Assembly: GCA_035316025.1 (NCBI GenBank)
Contig: DATFXL010000022.1
Coordinates: 1 to 6,505 of the forward strand
DNA from: JALZAA01 sp035316025
GTDB lineage: Bacteria; Actinomycetota; Acidimicrobiia; IMCC26256; JACDBD01
DNA length: 6,505 nucleotides
Direction: 5' to 3'
Part shown: positions 1 to 5,441 of the stretch, piece by piece
Layout of the letters: the number at the start of each line of letters is the position of its first letter
Position numbering within the stretch: position 1 is the stretch's first letter
Position numbers and translations under genes: made by a program
The notes under the pieces: model-generated
The model's input: only the letters and a program-made list of their open reading frames with translations
Databases searched by the model: none
What the model was told of the DNA's origin: nothing

Positions 1-696
1 ACGGTGCTGCTGTTGCACGGGTTCGGCGCCGACCATGAGCTCAACTGGGGCCGGTCGGGTGTGATCGACGCGCTTGTCGACAGCGGACGCCGCGTCATCG
101 CCACCGATGCCCGCGGCCACGGCGCGTCGGACAAGCCACACGACCCCGACCGCTACGCAGGCGACGCCATGGTCCGAGACGCACAAGTCGTCCTCGACCA
201 TCTCGGTGTGGAGCGTGTGGACGTGATCGGGTACTCGATGGGGTCGATGGTCGCGGCCCGGCTCGTGCCTGACGAGCCGCGCACCCGCTCCCTCGTGCTT
301 GGCGGTGTCGGCGAACGGATCGTCCCGCCCCGCTCAGGCGGTCGCAACCCTGAGGCGATCGCCGCCGCGCTCCTCGCAGACGACGCGTCGACGGCCGGCA
401 GCGCCACGGCCAGAGCGTTCCGCGAGTTCGCCGACGCTACCGGTGCCGACCGCCAGGCGCTGGCGGCGTTGAGCCGGTCCTCGTCGCTGCGGTCCTCGGT
501 GCGCTTCGACGAGATCACGGTGCCCACGCTCGTGATCGCGGGCTCGGGCGACACGCTCATCCGGTCGCCCGACGCCCTGGCGGCGCGGCTTCCGTCGGCG
601 CGCTTGCAAATGGTGAAGGGCGACCACCTGGGGGCGCCGTACCACCGCGGGTTCAAGGATGCGATCGTCGAGTTCCTCGAGGAGCTACACCAATGA
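1..696 (+). CDS. alpha/beta hydrolase, 5'-truncated by the window
   Basis: This is a cytoplasmic-type alpha/beta hydrolase fold enzyme, probably an esterase, lactonase or similar hydrolase; the substrate cannot be told from sequence. The reading frame is open at the first base and the visible protein already starts in the first core strand, so the true start lies upstream. Counting residues from the GTG at 4: the oxyanion-hole motif HGFG is at 5-8, the nucleophile elbow GYSMGS has Ser78 as nucleophile, the likely acid is Asp183 in GSGD, and the catalytic His is probably His208 in KGDHLG. All three triad members are therefore present and the protein looks active. The cap region between strands 6 and 7 is short, as in compact pimeloyl-ACP-esterase-like members. 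Its stop overlaps the next gene's start (ATGA), so the two are very likely one transcript with coupled translation. The family call is firm; the specificity is unknown. Confidence 0.9.
   Translation, partial: TVLLLHGFGADHELNWGRSGVIDALVDSGRRVIATDARGHGASDKPHDPDRYAGDAMVRDAQVVLDHLGVERVDVIGYSMGSMVAARLVPDEPRTRSLVLGGVGERIVPPRSGGRNPEAIAAALLADDASTAGSATARAFREFADATGADRQALAALSRSSSLRSSVRFDEITVPTLVIAGSGDTLIRSPDALAARLPSARLQMVKGDHLGAPYHRGFKDAIVEFLEELHQ
679..684 (+). promoter_or_regulatory. ribosome binding site of the exported hydrolase
   Basis: GAGGAG lies 8 bases before the ATG at 693, inside the 3' end of the preceding hydrolase gene. It supports ATG 693 as the start, and so the ATGA overlap and the signal peptide. 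Confidence 0.7.
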
Positions 697-2093
697 CGTC
701 GACCGCCCGGCGGCTCGCCGTTCTCTTCGCCGCGATCCTGCTCGGCCTGGCGAGCCTCGCGCCGTCCGCGGAAGCACAAAACGGCGGCCAGAAGGTCGAC
801 GTCAGGTTCGAGCGGATCCAGGGCTTCACCGCGCCGCGCACACCCGCCAAGTACAACAAGGTCGGGATCATCAAGACCGGCGCGCGCGACGCCGGGAACG
901 TCCTCGTGCTCGTGCCGGGTACGTCGGCGAGCGCCGCCTACTTCGAGCCGCTCGCGAAGGACATCGTCCGCAAGTCGAAGGACTGGCAGGTCTGGGCCGT
1001 CGAGAGGCGGGAGAACCTCCTCGAGGACCATTCGGTGCTCAACCAGGCCAAGAAGGGCAAGGCCACGCCGCAGCAGCTGTTCGACTATTACCTCGGCTTC
1101 GTCACCGACCCGAGCATCACGAAGCACTTCCAGTTCATCCCCGACGCCGACGTCGCCTTCGCCCGTGATTGGGGCATGAACGTCGCCGTGCAAGACATCC
1201 GGCGCGTCGTCGAGCAAGCCAAGAAGCAGGGCGGGAAGGTCGTGCTCGGAGGCCACTCGCTGGGCGGGTCGATCACGGCCGCCTACGCCACATGGGACTT
1301 CAACGGGAAGCCCGGCGCCAAGGACCTCGCCGGCCTCGTCTTCATCGACGGCGGCAGCAGCCCGACCCCGACGACCCCGGACCAGGCGAACCAGCAGCTC
1401 CAGGCGCTCCAGAACGGATCACCGTGGCTCACTTTCGGCGGCATCCCGGCGCCGTACGCCGGCCTGTTCAACTCGACGGGATCGACCGGCGTGAAGATCG
1501 CGCCGAACGATCCGTCGCTCGGGTATGCGTGGCCGGCGCTCCCGGCCAACCTGAAGCCACCGGTTCCGCCCACGAACGAGGGCCAGTACGGCTACGCCCT
1601 CGATGTCAAGACCTCACCAATGGCCCTGCGGGCAGCCCAGGCGCACCTCGGACAGTTGAAGGACAGCGGCGAGCCGCGCGGTTGGGACACCACCGGCGCC
1701 CTCACGCCCATCAAGCGCTACGCCGAGATGTTCTCCGGATGGGGGCTGCAGAGCCTCGACGGCACCGCCTGGTACCACCCACAGCGACTGACCATCGACT
1801 CCGGCGCGGTGGCGGCCGGCAACGCCAACGACACCCAGGCCATCCTCGACGTGCACGCCACGCACGGGCACGACCTGCCGAAGGGGCTTCGCATGTACGC
1901 CTTCGGCGCCGCCCTCGGGGGCCAGCGGGTGCTCGACGGCGCGACGATCCTCGCCGACCAGTCCGGCATCCCCCATGGCCAACTGGTCCTGGTCGACGGC
2001 GAGGCGAACTACGCGCACAACGACCCCGCAGGAGCGAGCCCGAACAACGAGTTCCTGCAGAACCTCACACCGTTCCTGAACAAGGTCGGGTAG
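693..2093 (+). CDS. exported alpha/beta hydrolase family protein
   Basis: This is a 466-residue alpha/beta hydrolase carrying an export signal. Residues 1-28 form a signal peptide: Arg6-Arg7, a hydrophobic core at about 8-24, and an A-E-A cleavage motif with the cut expected after Ala28. The two arginines do not fit the full Tat consensus, so Sec export is more likely. The mature protein has a PGTS stretch at 75-78 where the oxyanion turn is expected and a clear nucleophile elbow GGHSLGG with Ser189. His442 in YAHNDP is a good candidate for the catalytic His. The acid is uncertain; Asp422 lies after the likely seventh strand, and Asp219 is an alternative. A long insertion (about 225-400), rich in Pro, Gly and Asn, probably forms a large cap. 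It is about twice the size of its upstream neighbour, with which it overlaps by 4 bases. The substrate is unknown; an extracellular or periplasm-like esterase or lipase role is plausible. It converges on the GAF-ANTAR operon with only 16 bases between stops, and no terminator is visible there. Confidence 0.88.
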   Translation: MTSTARRLAVLFAAILLGLASLAPSAEAQNGGQKVDVRFERIQGFTAPRTPAKYNKVGIIKTGARDAGNVLVLVPGTSASAAYFEPLAKDIVRKSKDWQVWAVERRENLLEDHSVLNQAKKGKATPQQLFDYYLGFVTDPSITKHFQFIPDADVAFARDWGMNVAVQDIRRVVEQAKKQGGKVVLGGHSLGGSITAAYATWDFNGKPGAKDLAGLVFIDGGSSPTPTTPDQANQQLQALQNGSPWLTFGGIPAPYAGLFNSTGSTGVKIAPNDPSLGYAWPALPANLKPPVPPTNEGQYGYALDVKTSPMALRAAQAHLGQLKDSGEPRGWDTTGALTPIKRYAEMFSGWGLQSLDGTAWYHPQRLTIDSGAVAAGNANDTQAILDVHATHGHDLPKGLRMYAFGAALGGQRVLDGATILADQSGIPHGQLVLVDGEANYAHNDPAGASPNNEFLQNLTPFLNKVG

Positions 2094-2109
2094 ACGCGAG
2101 GGTTACACC

Positions 2110-2799
2110 TCAGGCGACGGAATCGAGGACGGTCTGGGCGGCCTCCTCGAGCGTGCCGTCTTGCTCCTGCGCAAGCTCGATGAGCCGCGCGATGGCGTCC
2201 TCGAGGCTCGCGTTGCCGGTCACCATGAGCACGCCGTGCGCGCGGTGAACCACGTCGTCGCGCTCGGCGACCAGAGCTTCGAGCTCGGCGATGATCACCT
2301 GCGTACGCTCGTACGCCTGCGCGCTCGCCAGCGAGATCGATGCCCGATCGGCGAAGCTCCGCGCGCGCTCCAGCTCCCAGCCCGGGAACCCGACGACCGG
2401 CCAGGCGTAGAGATTCAGCACGCCGATCAGCTCTCCCCGTGCAACGAGTGGCAGCGCCAGACAGGCGATGAGACCCGCGTCGCGCGCCGAAGGGCCGAAC
2501 ATCGGCCAGCGTTCGTCGGAGGTGACGGGCTCGAGATCGTGCAGCTCGCCGGTGCGCAGGCACGAGACGCAAGGTCCTTCGTCGTACTTCTCCTGGAGCG
2601 CGTCGAGCTGCGAGCTCCGCGCGTCGGTGAACACGTGGGCGCCGAGTCCGTTGCGATCGAGGAGCTGCAGTCCGACGCCGTCGCAGTACTCCACGGTGCG
2701 TCGAGCCAGGTCGGCGATGTCCTGAGCGGTGTCGTCGAAGGGCTGCTCGTAAACGATGATCTCGGAGAGCCGTGTTCCCCTGCCCGCGCCGGGGCTCAC
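2110..2799 (-). CDS. GAF-ANTAR domain regulator, second of a tandem pair
   Basis: This is a 229-residue predicted RNA-binding antitermination regulator with a sensory GAF domain at about 20-165 and a C-terminal ANTAR domain at about 175-227. The chosen start is the GTG at 2799, one base after the stop of the upstream paralogue. An in-frame start at 2916 exists, but it would place 39 extra residues over the upstream gene and outside the family alignment. The ribosome site is weak (GCGGGTGA just upstream), so translation probably depends on coupling. The GAF core has D-E-G-P-C at 73-77, LRTGEL at 81-86, RWP at 97-99 and GVLNLY at 126-131, all shared with the upstream paralogue. The ANTAR domain reads H-R-A-H-G-V-L-M at 185-192; the usual A-K-G lysine is replaced by His188, a mild departure that could alter RNA contacts. 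No receiver or kinase domain is present, so the input is probably a small molecule or a partner bound by GAF. Confidence 0.88.
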   Translation of the reverse strand: MSPGAGRGTRLSEIIVYEQPFDDTAQDIADLARRTVEYCDGVGLQLLDRNGLGAHVFTDARSSQLDALQEKYDEGPCVSCLRTGELHDLEPVTSDERWPMFGPSARDAGLIACLALPLVARGELIGVLNLYAWPVVGFPGWELERARSFADRASISLASAQAYERTQVIIAELEALVAERDDVVHRAHGVLMVTGNASLEDAIARLIELAQEQDGTLEEAAQTVLDSVA

Positions 2800-2800
2800 A

Positions 2801-3514
2801 TCACCCGCTGAGATAGGTGTCGGGCGATTCGACAATCGCAGCGGCGAGGTCGCGCAGCTTGACGTTGCGGTGCTGGGAGAGGTCGCGAAGCCGCTCGAAG
2901 GCCTCGTCGGACCCACAGTGCTCGCGGGCTTCGATGATGCCCTTGGCTTGACCGATCACGTCGCGCGACTTTAGCGCTTCTTCGAGCTGCTCGATCACGG
3001 CTCGGGCCTTTGCGTAGGCCCTCGCGTTCGCAACCGCGACCGACGCCGGCGCCACGAACCGACGGCCGATCTCCTCGTCGGTCTTCCCGAACGGCCGGTT
3101 CTGCGAGTAAAGGTTGAGCACGCCGGCCGGTCCATGGTTTCCGATGACGAGCGGCAGCGACAGACAGCTGACGACGCCCTCGCGGATCGCGGGGGCGCGA
3201 AACTTCGGCCATCTGGTGTCGGCCTCCAACGACGCGCTCCGACGGAGTTCGCCCGTGCGTAGGCTCTCGAGGCACGGACCCTCGTCGGTGCCGTACTGAT
3301 GCTCGTCGACGCGCCGCACCAACGGTCCCGATGCGGCAGCCGTCGTCAGCTGGTCGCGCTCGAACAATGTGACGCCGGCTGCATCGCACGATGGGATCGC
3401 GCGCACTGCGATGTGGGCAACGTGACCGAGCATCGTCTCGAGGGTTTCGTTGGCCAGGAGCAGGCCCGCGAGTTCGCTCAGCTCGTCTTCGAGAGCGTCC
3501 GTCGGTTCGTCCAT
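2801..3514 (-). CDS. GAF-ANTAR domain regulator, first of a tandem pair
   Basis: This 237-residue protein has the same layout as its downstream neighbour: a GAF domain at about 15-165, a short helical linker at about 166-182, and an ANTAR domain at about 177-230. Here the ANTAR core is canonical, with Q-A-K-G at 189-192 and D-E-A-F at 203-206. ANTAR domains are known to bind paired RNA hairpins and prevent transcription termination; the RNA targets of this protein are unknown. The ATG at 3514 is well supported by a strong AAGGAGG site 5 bases upstream. Shared GAF landmarks with the neighbour (DEGPC, LRTGEL, RWP, GVLNLY) show that the pair arose by duplication. The gene heads a two-gene operon. 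Its 173-base upstream region contains a strong hairpin and an inverted-repeat cluster, so autoregulation at DNA or RNA level is plausible but unproven. Confidence 0.92.
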   Translation of the reverse strand: MDEPTDALEDELSELAGLLLANETLETMLGHVAHIAVRAIPSCDAAGVTLFERDQLTTAAASGPLVRRVDEHQYGTDEGPCLESLRTGELRRSASLEADTRWPKFRAPAIREGVVSCLSLPLVIGNHGPAGVLNLYSQNRPFGKTDEEIGRRFVAPASVAVANARAYAKARAVIEQLEEALKSRDVIGQAKGIIEAREHCGSDEAFERLRDLSQHRNVKLRDLAAAIVESPDTYLSG

Positions 3515-3519
3515 CAGCG

Positions 3520-3526
3520 CCTCCTT
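3520..3526 (-). promoter_or_regulatory. ribosome binding site of first GAF-ANTAR gene
   Basis: AAGGAGG on the minus strand ends 5 bases before the ATG at 3514. It is a near-perfect Shine-Dalgarno sequence and fixes the start of the first GAF-ANTAR gene. Confidence 0.8.
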
Positions 3527-3544
3527 CCACGGGGCGCCGAACCA

Positions 3545-3569
3545 CTGTCAGACCGCTAAGCGCTGACAG
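3545..3569 (-). promoter_or_regulatory. hairpin in the leader of the GAF-ANTAR operon
   Basis: A perfect 7-bp inverted repeat, CTGTCAG (3545-3551) and CTGACAG (3563-3569), encloses an inner 3-bp stem CGC/GCG (3554-3556 and 3560-3562) with a TTA loop on the minus strand and a two-base bulge on one side. It lies about 30 bases before the start codon and just upstream of the ribosome site. It has no following T-run, so it is not a standard terminator. It could be an RNA control element or a DNA operator. Its loop does not match the hexaloop consensus known for ANTAR targets. Confidence 0.5.
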
Positions 3570-3588
3570 CCCGCCCCAGAGACAGAGC

Positions 3589-3605
3589 GGCTGCTTGCTC
3601 AACCG
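3589..3605 (-). repeat. block shared with the crp upstream region
   Basis: On the minus strand this reads CGGTTGAGC, two bases, GCAGCC. The same 15 of 17 bases occur at 4474-4490, upstream of the Crp/Fnr-type gene and on the same strand. TTGAGC inside it resembles a -35 hexamer, but neither copy has a convincing -10 element at 16-18 bases. It may be a shared promoter or operator element. Confidence 0.4.
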
Positions 3606-3628
3606 GTCCCTCAGAATCTCAGTACGCG
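3605..3628 (-). repeat. block shared with the tRNA-Cys upstream region
   Basis: On the minus strand this reads CGCGTAC, seven bases, CTGAGGGACC. At 6441-6460 the same two blocks occur in the same order and strand, separated by three bases. Both copies lie about 90-110 bases upstream of a minus-strand gene (the GAF-ANTAR operon and tRNA-Cys). The function is unknown. Confidence 0.4.
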
Positions 3629-3649
3629 ACCGTACCGTATTTCGGTACG
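3622..3649. promoter_or_regulatory. overlapping inverted repeats, candidate operator
   Basis: Three half-sites lie in alternating orientation: GTACG (3622-3626), CGTACCG (3631-3637) and CGGTACG (3643-3649). The last two form a perfect 7-bp inverted repeat around a 5-base A/T centre, and the first two form a 5-bp inverted repeat around 4 bases. The site falls between the Crp/Fnr gene stop (3688) and the GAF-ANTAR start (3514), about 110 bases before that start. There is no T-tract on either side, which argues against an intrinsic terminator. A dimeric repressor or activator site near the GAF-ANTAR promoter is the simplest reading; the binding protein is unknown. Confidence 0.5.
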
Positions 3650-3687
3650 CAAGCGAACAGTTCTGGACGAGGCAAGGGAATTCCGGA

Positions 3688-4410
3688 TCAGGGCAGGAGG
3701 CGGTCGAAGACCTCCCGGGTGACCTCATAACACTCACAGGCGGCGTCCTCGAGGCCCTTCCGATCGACGATGGCGACCCGGCCCCTGCTGAACTGGACAA
3801 AACCGGCCTTCTGCAGGATTCCGGCGGTCACCGTCACGGTCGCTCGCCGGACCCCCAGCATGTGGGACAGGAACTCGTGGGTCATCGGGAACTCGTCGGT
3901 GCCTACGCGGTCCTGCGTGAGGAGGAGCCATCGGGCGCAGCGCTGCTCGACGGAGTGGAGCCCGTTGCAGGCAACCTGCTGAGAGACCTGGATGAAGAAC
4001 GCCTGCGTGTACCGCTCGACCAGCGACGCCAGCGCTCCCTGCTGCCGGATCTCGTGCCGGAAGGTGTCGGCGTTCATGCTGACGACCGTGCCCGGGACCT
4101 GGACGGTGGCGTACTCCTTCGGGTTCATCGCCGCCGCGCCCCAGGCGACCGTCACGCCCAGCAGGCCTTCGTTGCCGATGGTCGCGATCTCGACGCTGGC
4201 GCCGTCGTCCATGCGGGTGAGAACGGACACAACGGCATCGACGGGGAAGTACACCTCGTTGAGTCGGTCTCCCGCGTCCGCGAGTACGTACTTCTGCTGC
4301 CCGTCGCGGGTCCCCAGCTCGCCCTTCAGGCGCTCGTAATCAGGCTCCGGGAGCGCGCCCAGCAGGCGGTTGGATCGTTTCGTCTCGTCGTTGTCGGTGG
4401 CAGGCAACAC
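3688..4410 (-). CDS. Crp/Fnr family transcriptional regulator
   Basis: This 240-residue DNA-binding regulator has an N-terminal cyclic-nucleotide-binding-like beta-roll at about 15-125 (Y-F-P-V-D at 54-58, V-E-I-A-T-I-G-N-E-G at 73-82), a long dimerisation helix at about 127-148, and a C-terminal winged helix at about 150-215. The helix-turn-helix is E-F-L-S-H-M-L-G-V-R-R-A-T-V at 179-192. The beta-roll lacks the classic arginine-serine phosphate-binding cassette of true cAMP receptors, and there is no N-terminal Fnr cysteine cluster, so the ligand is unknown. The start is GTG 4410, 4 bases after AGGAGG; TTG 4407 in the same frame would have better spacing (7 bases) and is a real alternative. 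It stands alone between the SDR gene (110 bases upstream) and the GAF-ANTAR operon (173 bases downstream), all on one strand. Confidence 0.92.
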   Translation of the reverse strand: MLPATDNDETKRSNRLLGALPEPDYERLKGELGTRDGQQKYVLADAGDRLNEVYFPVDAVVSVLTRMDDGASVEIATIGNEGLLGVTVAWGAAAMNPKEYATVQVPGTVVSMNADTFRHEIRQQGALASLVERYTQAFFIQVSQQVACNGLHSVEQRCARWLLLTQDRVGTDEFPMTHEFLSHMLGVRRATVTVTAGILQKAGFVQFSRGRVAIVDRKGLEDAACECYEVTREVFDRLLP

Positions 4411-4414
4411 TGCG

Positions 4415-4429
4415 CCTCCTGATCCTCCT
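4415..4429 (-). promoter_or_regulatory. tandem Shine-Dalgarno sequence before the Crp/Fnr gene
   Basis: AGGAGG occurs twice, at 4415-4420 and 4424-4429, each preceded by TC and nine bases apart in register. The proximal copy is 4 bases from GTG 4410 and 7 from TTG 4407. The distal copy is probably not used directly. Confidence 0.5.
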
Positions 4430-4456
4430 GACCTGGGGCATACCCGAGTGCACCTG

Positions 4457-4467
4457 CCGACATTCGG
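4457..4467. promoter_or_regulatory. small palindrome upstream of the Crp/Fnr gene
   Basis: CCGA and TCGG flank CAT, and a further CCCGA (4443-4447) pairs with TCGGG (4464-4468). It lies about 50 bases upstream of the Crp/Fnr start, where an autoregulatory operator would sit. The arms are short and chance is a real alternative. Confidence 0.2.
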
Positions 4468-4473
4468 GCGGAA

Positions 4474-4490
4474 GGCTGCGCGCTCAACCG
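4474..4490 (-). repeat. block shared with the GAF-ANTAR leader
   Basis: This is the second copy of the CGGTTGAGC-NN-GCAGCC element described at 3589-3605. It lies 64-80 bases upstream of the Crp/Fnr-type start codon, on the same strand as the gene. Confidence 0.4.
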
Positions 4491-4520
4491 AAGGGAAACG
4501 TACCCTGCCGTGCGTCCGGT

Positions 4521-5411
4521 CTAATCCTCAGGCGACGGAAACGGCCCGCGGCCCATCTGCTCGCGCACCGTCGTCACCGGCGGGTTGGTCAGGCTGCGCC
4601 GCTGCCAGTTGGCGCCGTCGACCACGAGCGTGTGACCCGAGATGAACCGCCCGTACGGCGAGACGAGGAATGTCGCCGCCCAGCCGAGCTCCTGACGACG
4701 GCCGACCCGCATGGCGGGCTGGCTCAGGTCCTTCTCGCTCGTCCGATCGAGGTTGCCACGGATGTCGGCCGTCATGTCCTCGTGCGGGAAGAGACCGGGC
4801 ACGAGGCCGTTGACCTGGATCCCGTACGGGCCCCACTCGACGGCGAGGGATTCGGTGAGGTTCTTCACCCCCGCCTTGGCCGCGGCCGAATGGACGAAGC
4901 CGGGGCCGCCCGTCCACGCGTACGACGCCCCGACGTTCACGATCGAACCGGGTGTCCCTTCCCCGAGGTGCCGGCGTGCGAACTCGCGGGCGCAGAGAAA
5001 TGTCCCGTTGAGGGTGATGTCGACGACCGTGCGCCACGCGTTGGGCGACATGTCCTCGGCGGGGACGGGGAAGTTCGCCGCCGCGTTGTTGACGAGCACG
5101 CCCGGCAGCCCCATTGCGGCCTCGGCGGCGTCGAACGCGGCCGCGATGTCCTCGGGCCGGCGGATATCGCACGGCACGGTGAGAACGGTGGCGCCGAGCG
5201 CCTCCATTGCATCCTGTCCTGCGGCCAGGTGCTCCTCCTTGCGGCTCGCGATGACGATGGCGGCGCCGAGGCGCGCGAACTCGGCGGCGATCGCCTTGCC
5301 GAGCCCGGTGCCCCCGCCCGTGACCAACACGGTCTCGCCGCCGAACGTGCCCGCCGGAAGAGCGGACGCGCCGACCGGCGGAGGCTCCGGCAGCCCGATC
5401 ACCTCGCTCAC
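4521..5411 (-). CDS. short-chain dehydrogenase/reductase, 2,4-dienoyl-CoA reductase-like
   Basis: This is a 296-residue SDR oxidoreductase, likely an NADP(H)-linked reductase of 2,4-dienoyl-CoA esters in beta-oxidation of unsaturated fatty acids. The Rossmann motif TGGGTGLG is at 31-38 and NNAA at 108-111. The usual YxxxK is absent: the position before S-A-A-A-K is His174. This matches DECR-type enzymes, in which catalytic Tyr and Ser are displaced. Here Asn113, Tyr164, Ser175 and Lys179 keep the spacing I recall for Asn148, Tyr199, Ser210 and Lys214 of human DECR1. Stretches such as M-S-P-N-A-W (121-126), L-N-G-T (134-137) and A-K-A-G (178-181) also resemble that enzyme, as does the C-terminal tail past the V-D-G motif. 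GTG 5411 is 5 bases after AAGGAGGAGG. The gene starts 30 bases after the crotonase stop, so the two are probably co-transcribed. The SDR call is certain; the exact substrate is inferred. Confidence 0.88.
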   Translation of the reverse strand: MSEVIGLPEPPPVGASALPAGTFGGETVLVTGGGTGLGKAIAAEFARLGAAIVIASRKEEHLAAGQDAMEALGATVLTVPCDIRRPEDIAAAFDAAEAAMGLPGVLVNNAAANFPVPAEDMSPNAWRTVVDITLNGTFLCAREFARRHLGEGTPGSIVNVGASYAWTGGPGFVHSAAAKAGVKNLTESLAVEWGPYGIQVNGLVPGLFPHEDMTADIRGNLDRTSEKDLSQPAMRVGRRQELGWAATFLVSPYGRFISGHTLVVDGANWQRRSLTNPPVTTVREQMGRGPFPSPED

Positions 5412-5416
5412 CGGAT

Positions 5417-5426
5417 CCTCCTCCTT
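5417..5426 (-). promoter_or_regulatory. ribosome binding site of the DECR-like SDR
   Basis: AAGGAGGAGG on the minus strand ends 5 bases before GTG 5411, within the 30-base gap after the crotonase gene. It supports GTG rather than an internal start. Confidence 0.75.
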
Positions 5427-5441
5427 CGCCAGGTTCGGCTG

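Noticed and set aside
153..1256. Long open frame on the minus strand opposite the two hydrolases
   Set aside because: It is antisense to two genes with clear catalytic motifs, its translation is low-complexity Arg/Asp/Ala-rich, and it has no recognisable domain. High GC makes such shadows common.
2800..2916. N-terminal extension of the second GAF-ANTAR gene to an earlier in-frame start
   Set aside because: It would overlap the upstream paralogue by over 110 bases, the added residues are low-complexity Ser/Thr/Pro, and GTG 2799 gives the expected domain start.
3631..3649. Inverted repeat read as an intrinsic terminator of the Crp/Fnr gene
   Set aside because: The stem is only 7 bp and no T-run follows on the minus strand; the A/T-centred symmetry fits an operator better.
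3545..3649. Canonical ANTAR target (paired hexaloop hairpins) in the GAF-ANTAR leader
   Set aside because: Neither hairpin has a six-base loop with A at position 1 and G at position 4, so only an unspecified structured leader is reported.
3391..4422. 343-codon open frame on the plus strand
   Set aside because: It is antisense to the Crp/Fnr gene and to the 5' part of the first GAF-ANTAR gene, and crosses the intergenic hairpins; no domain is seen.
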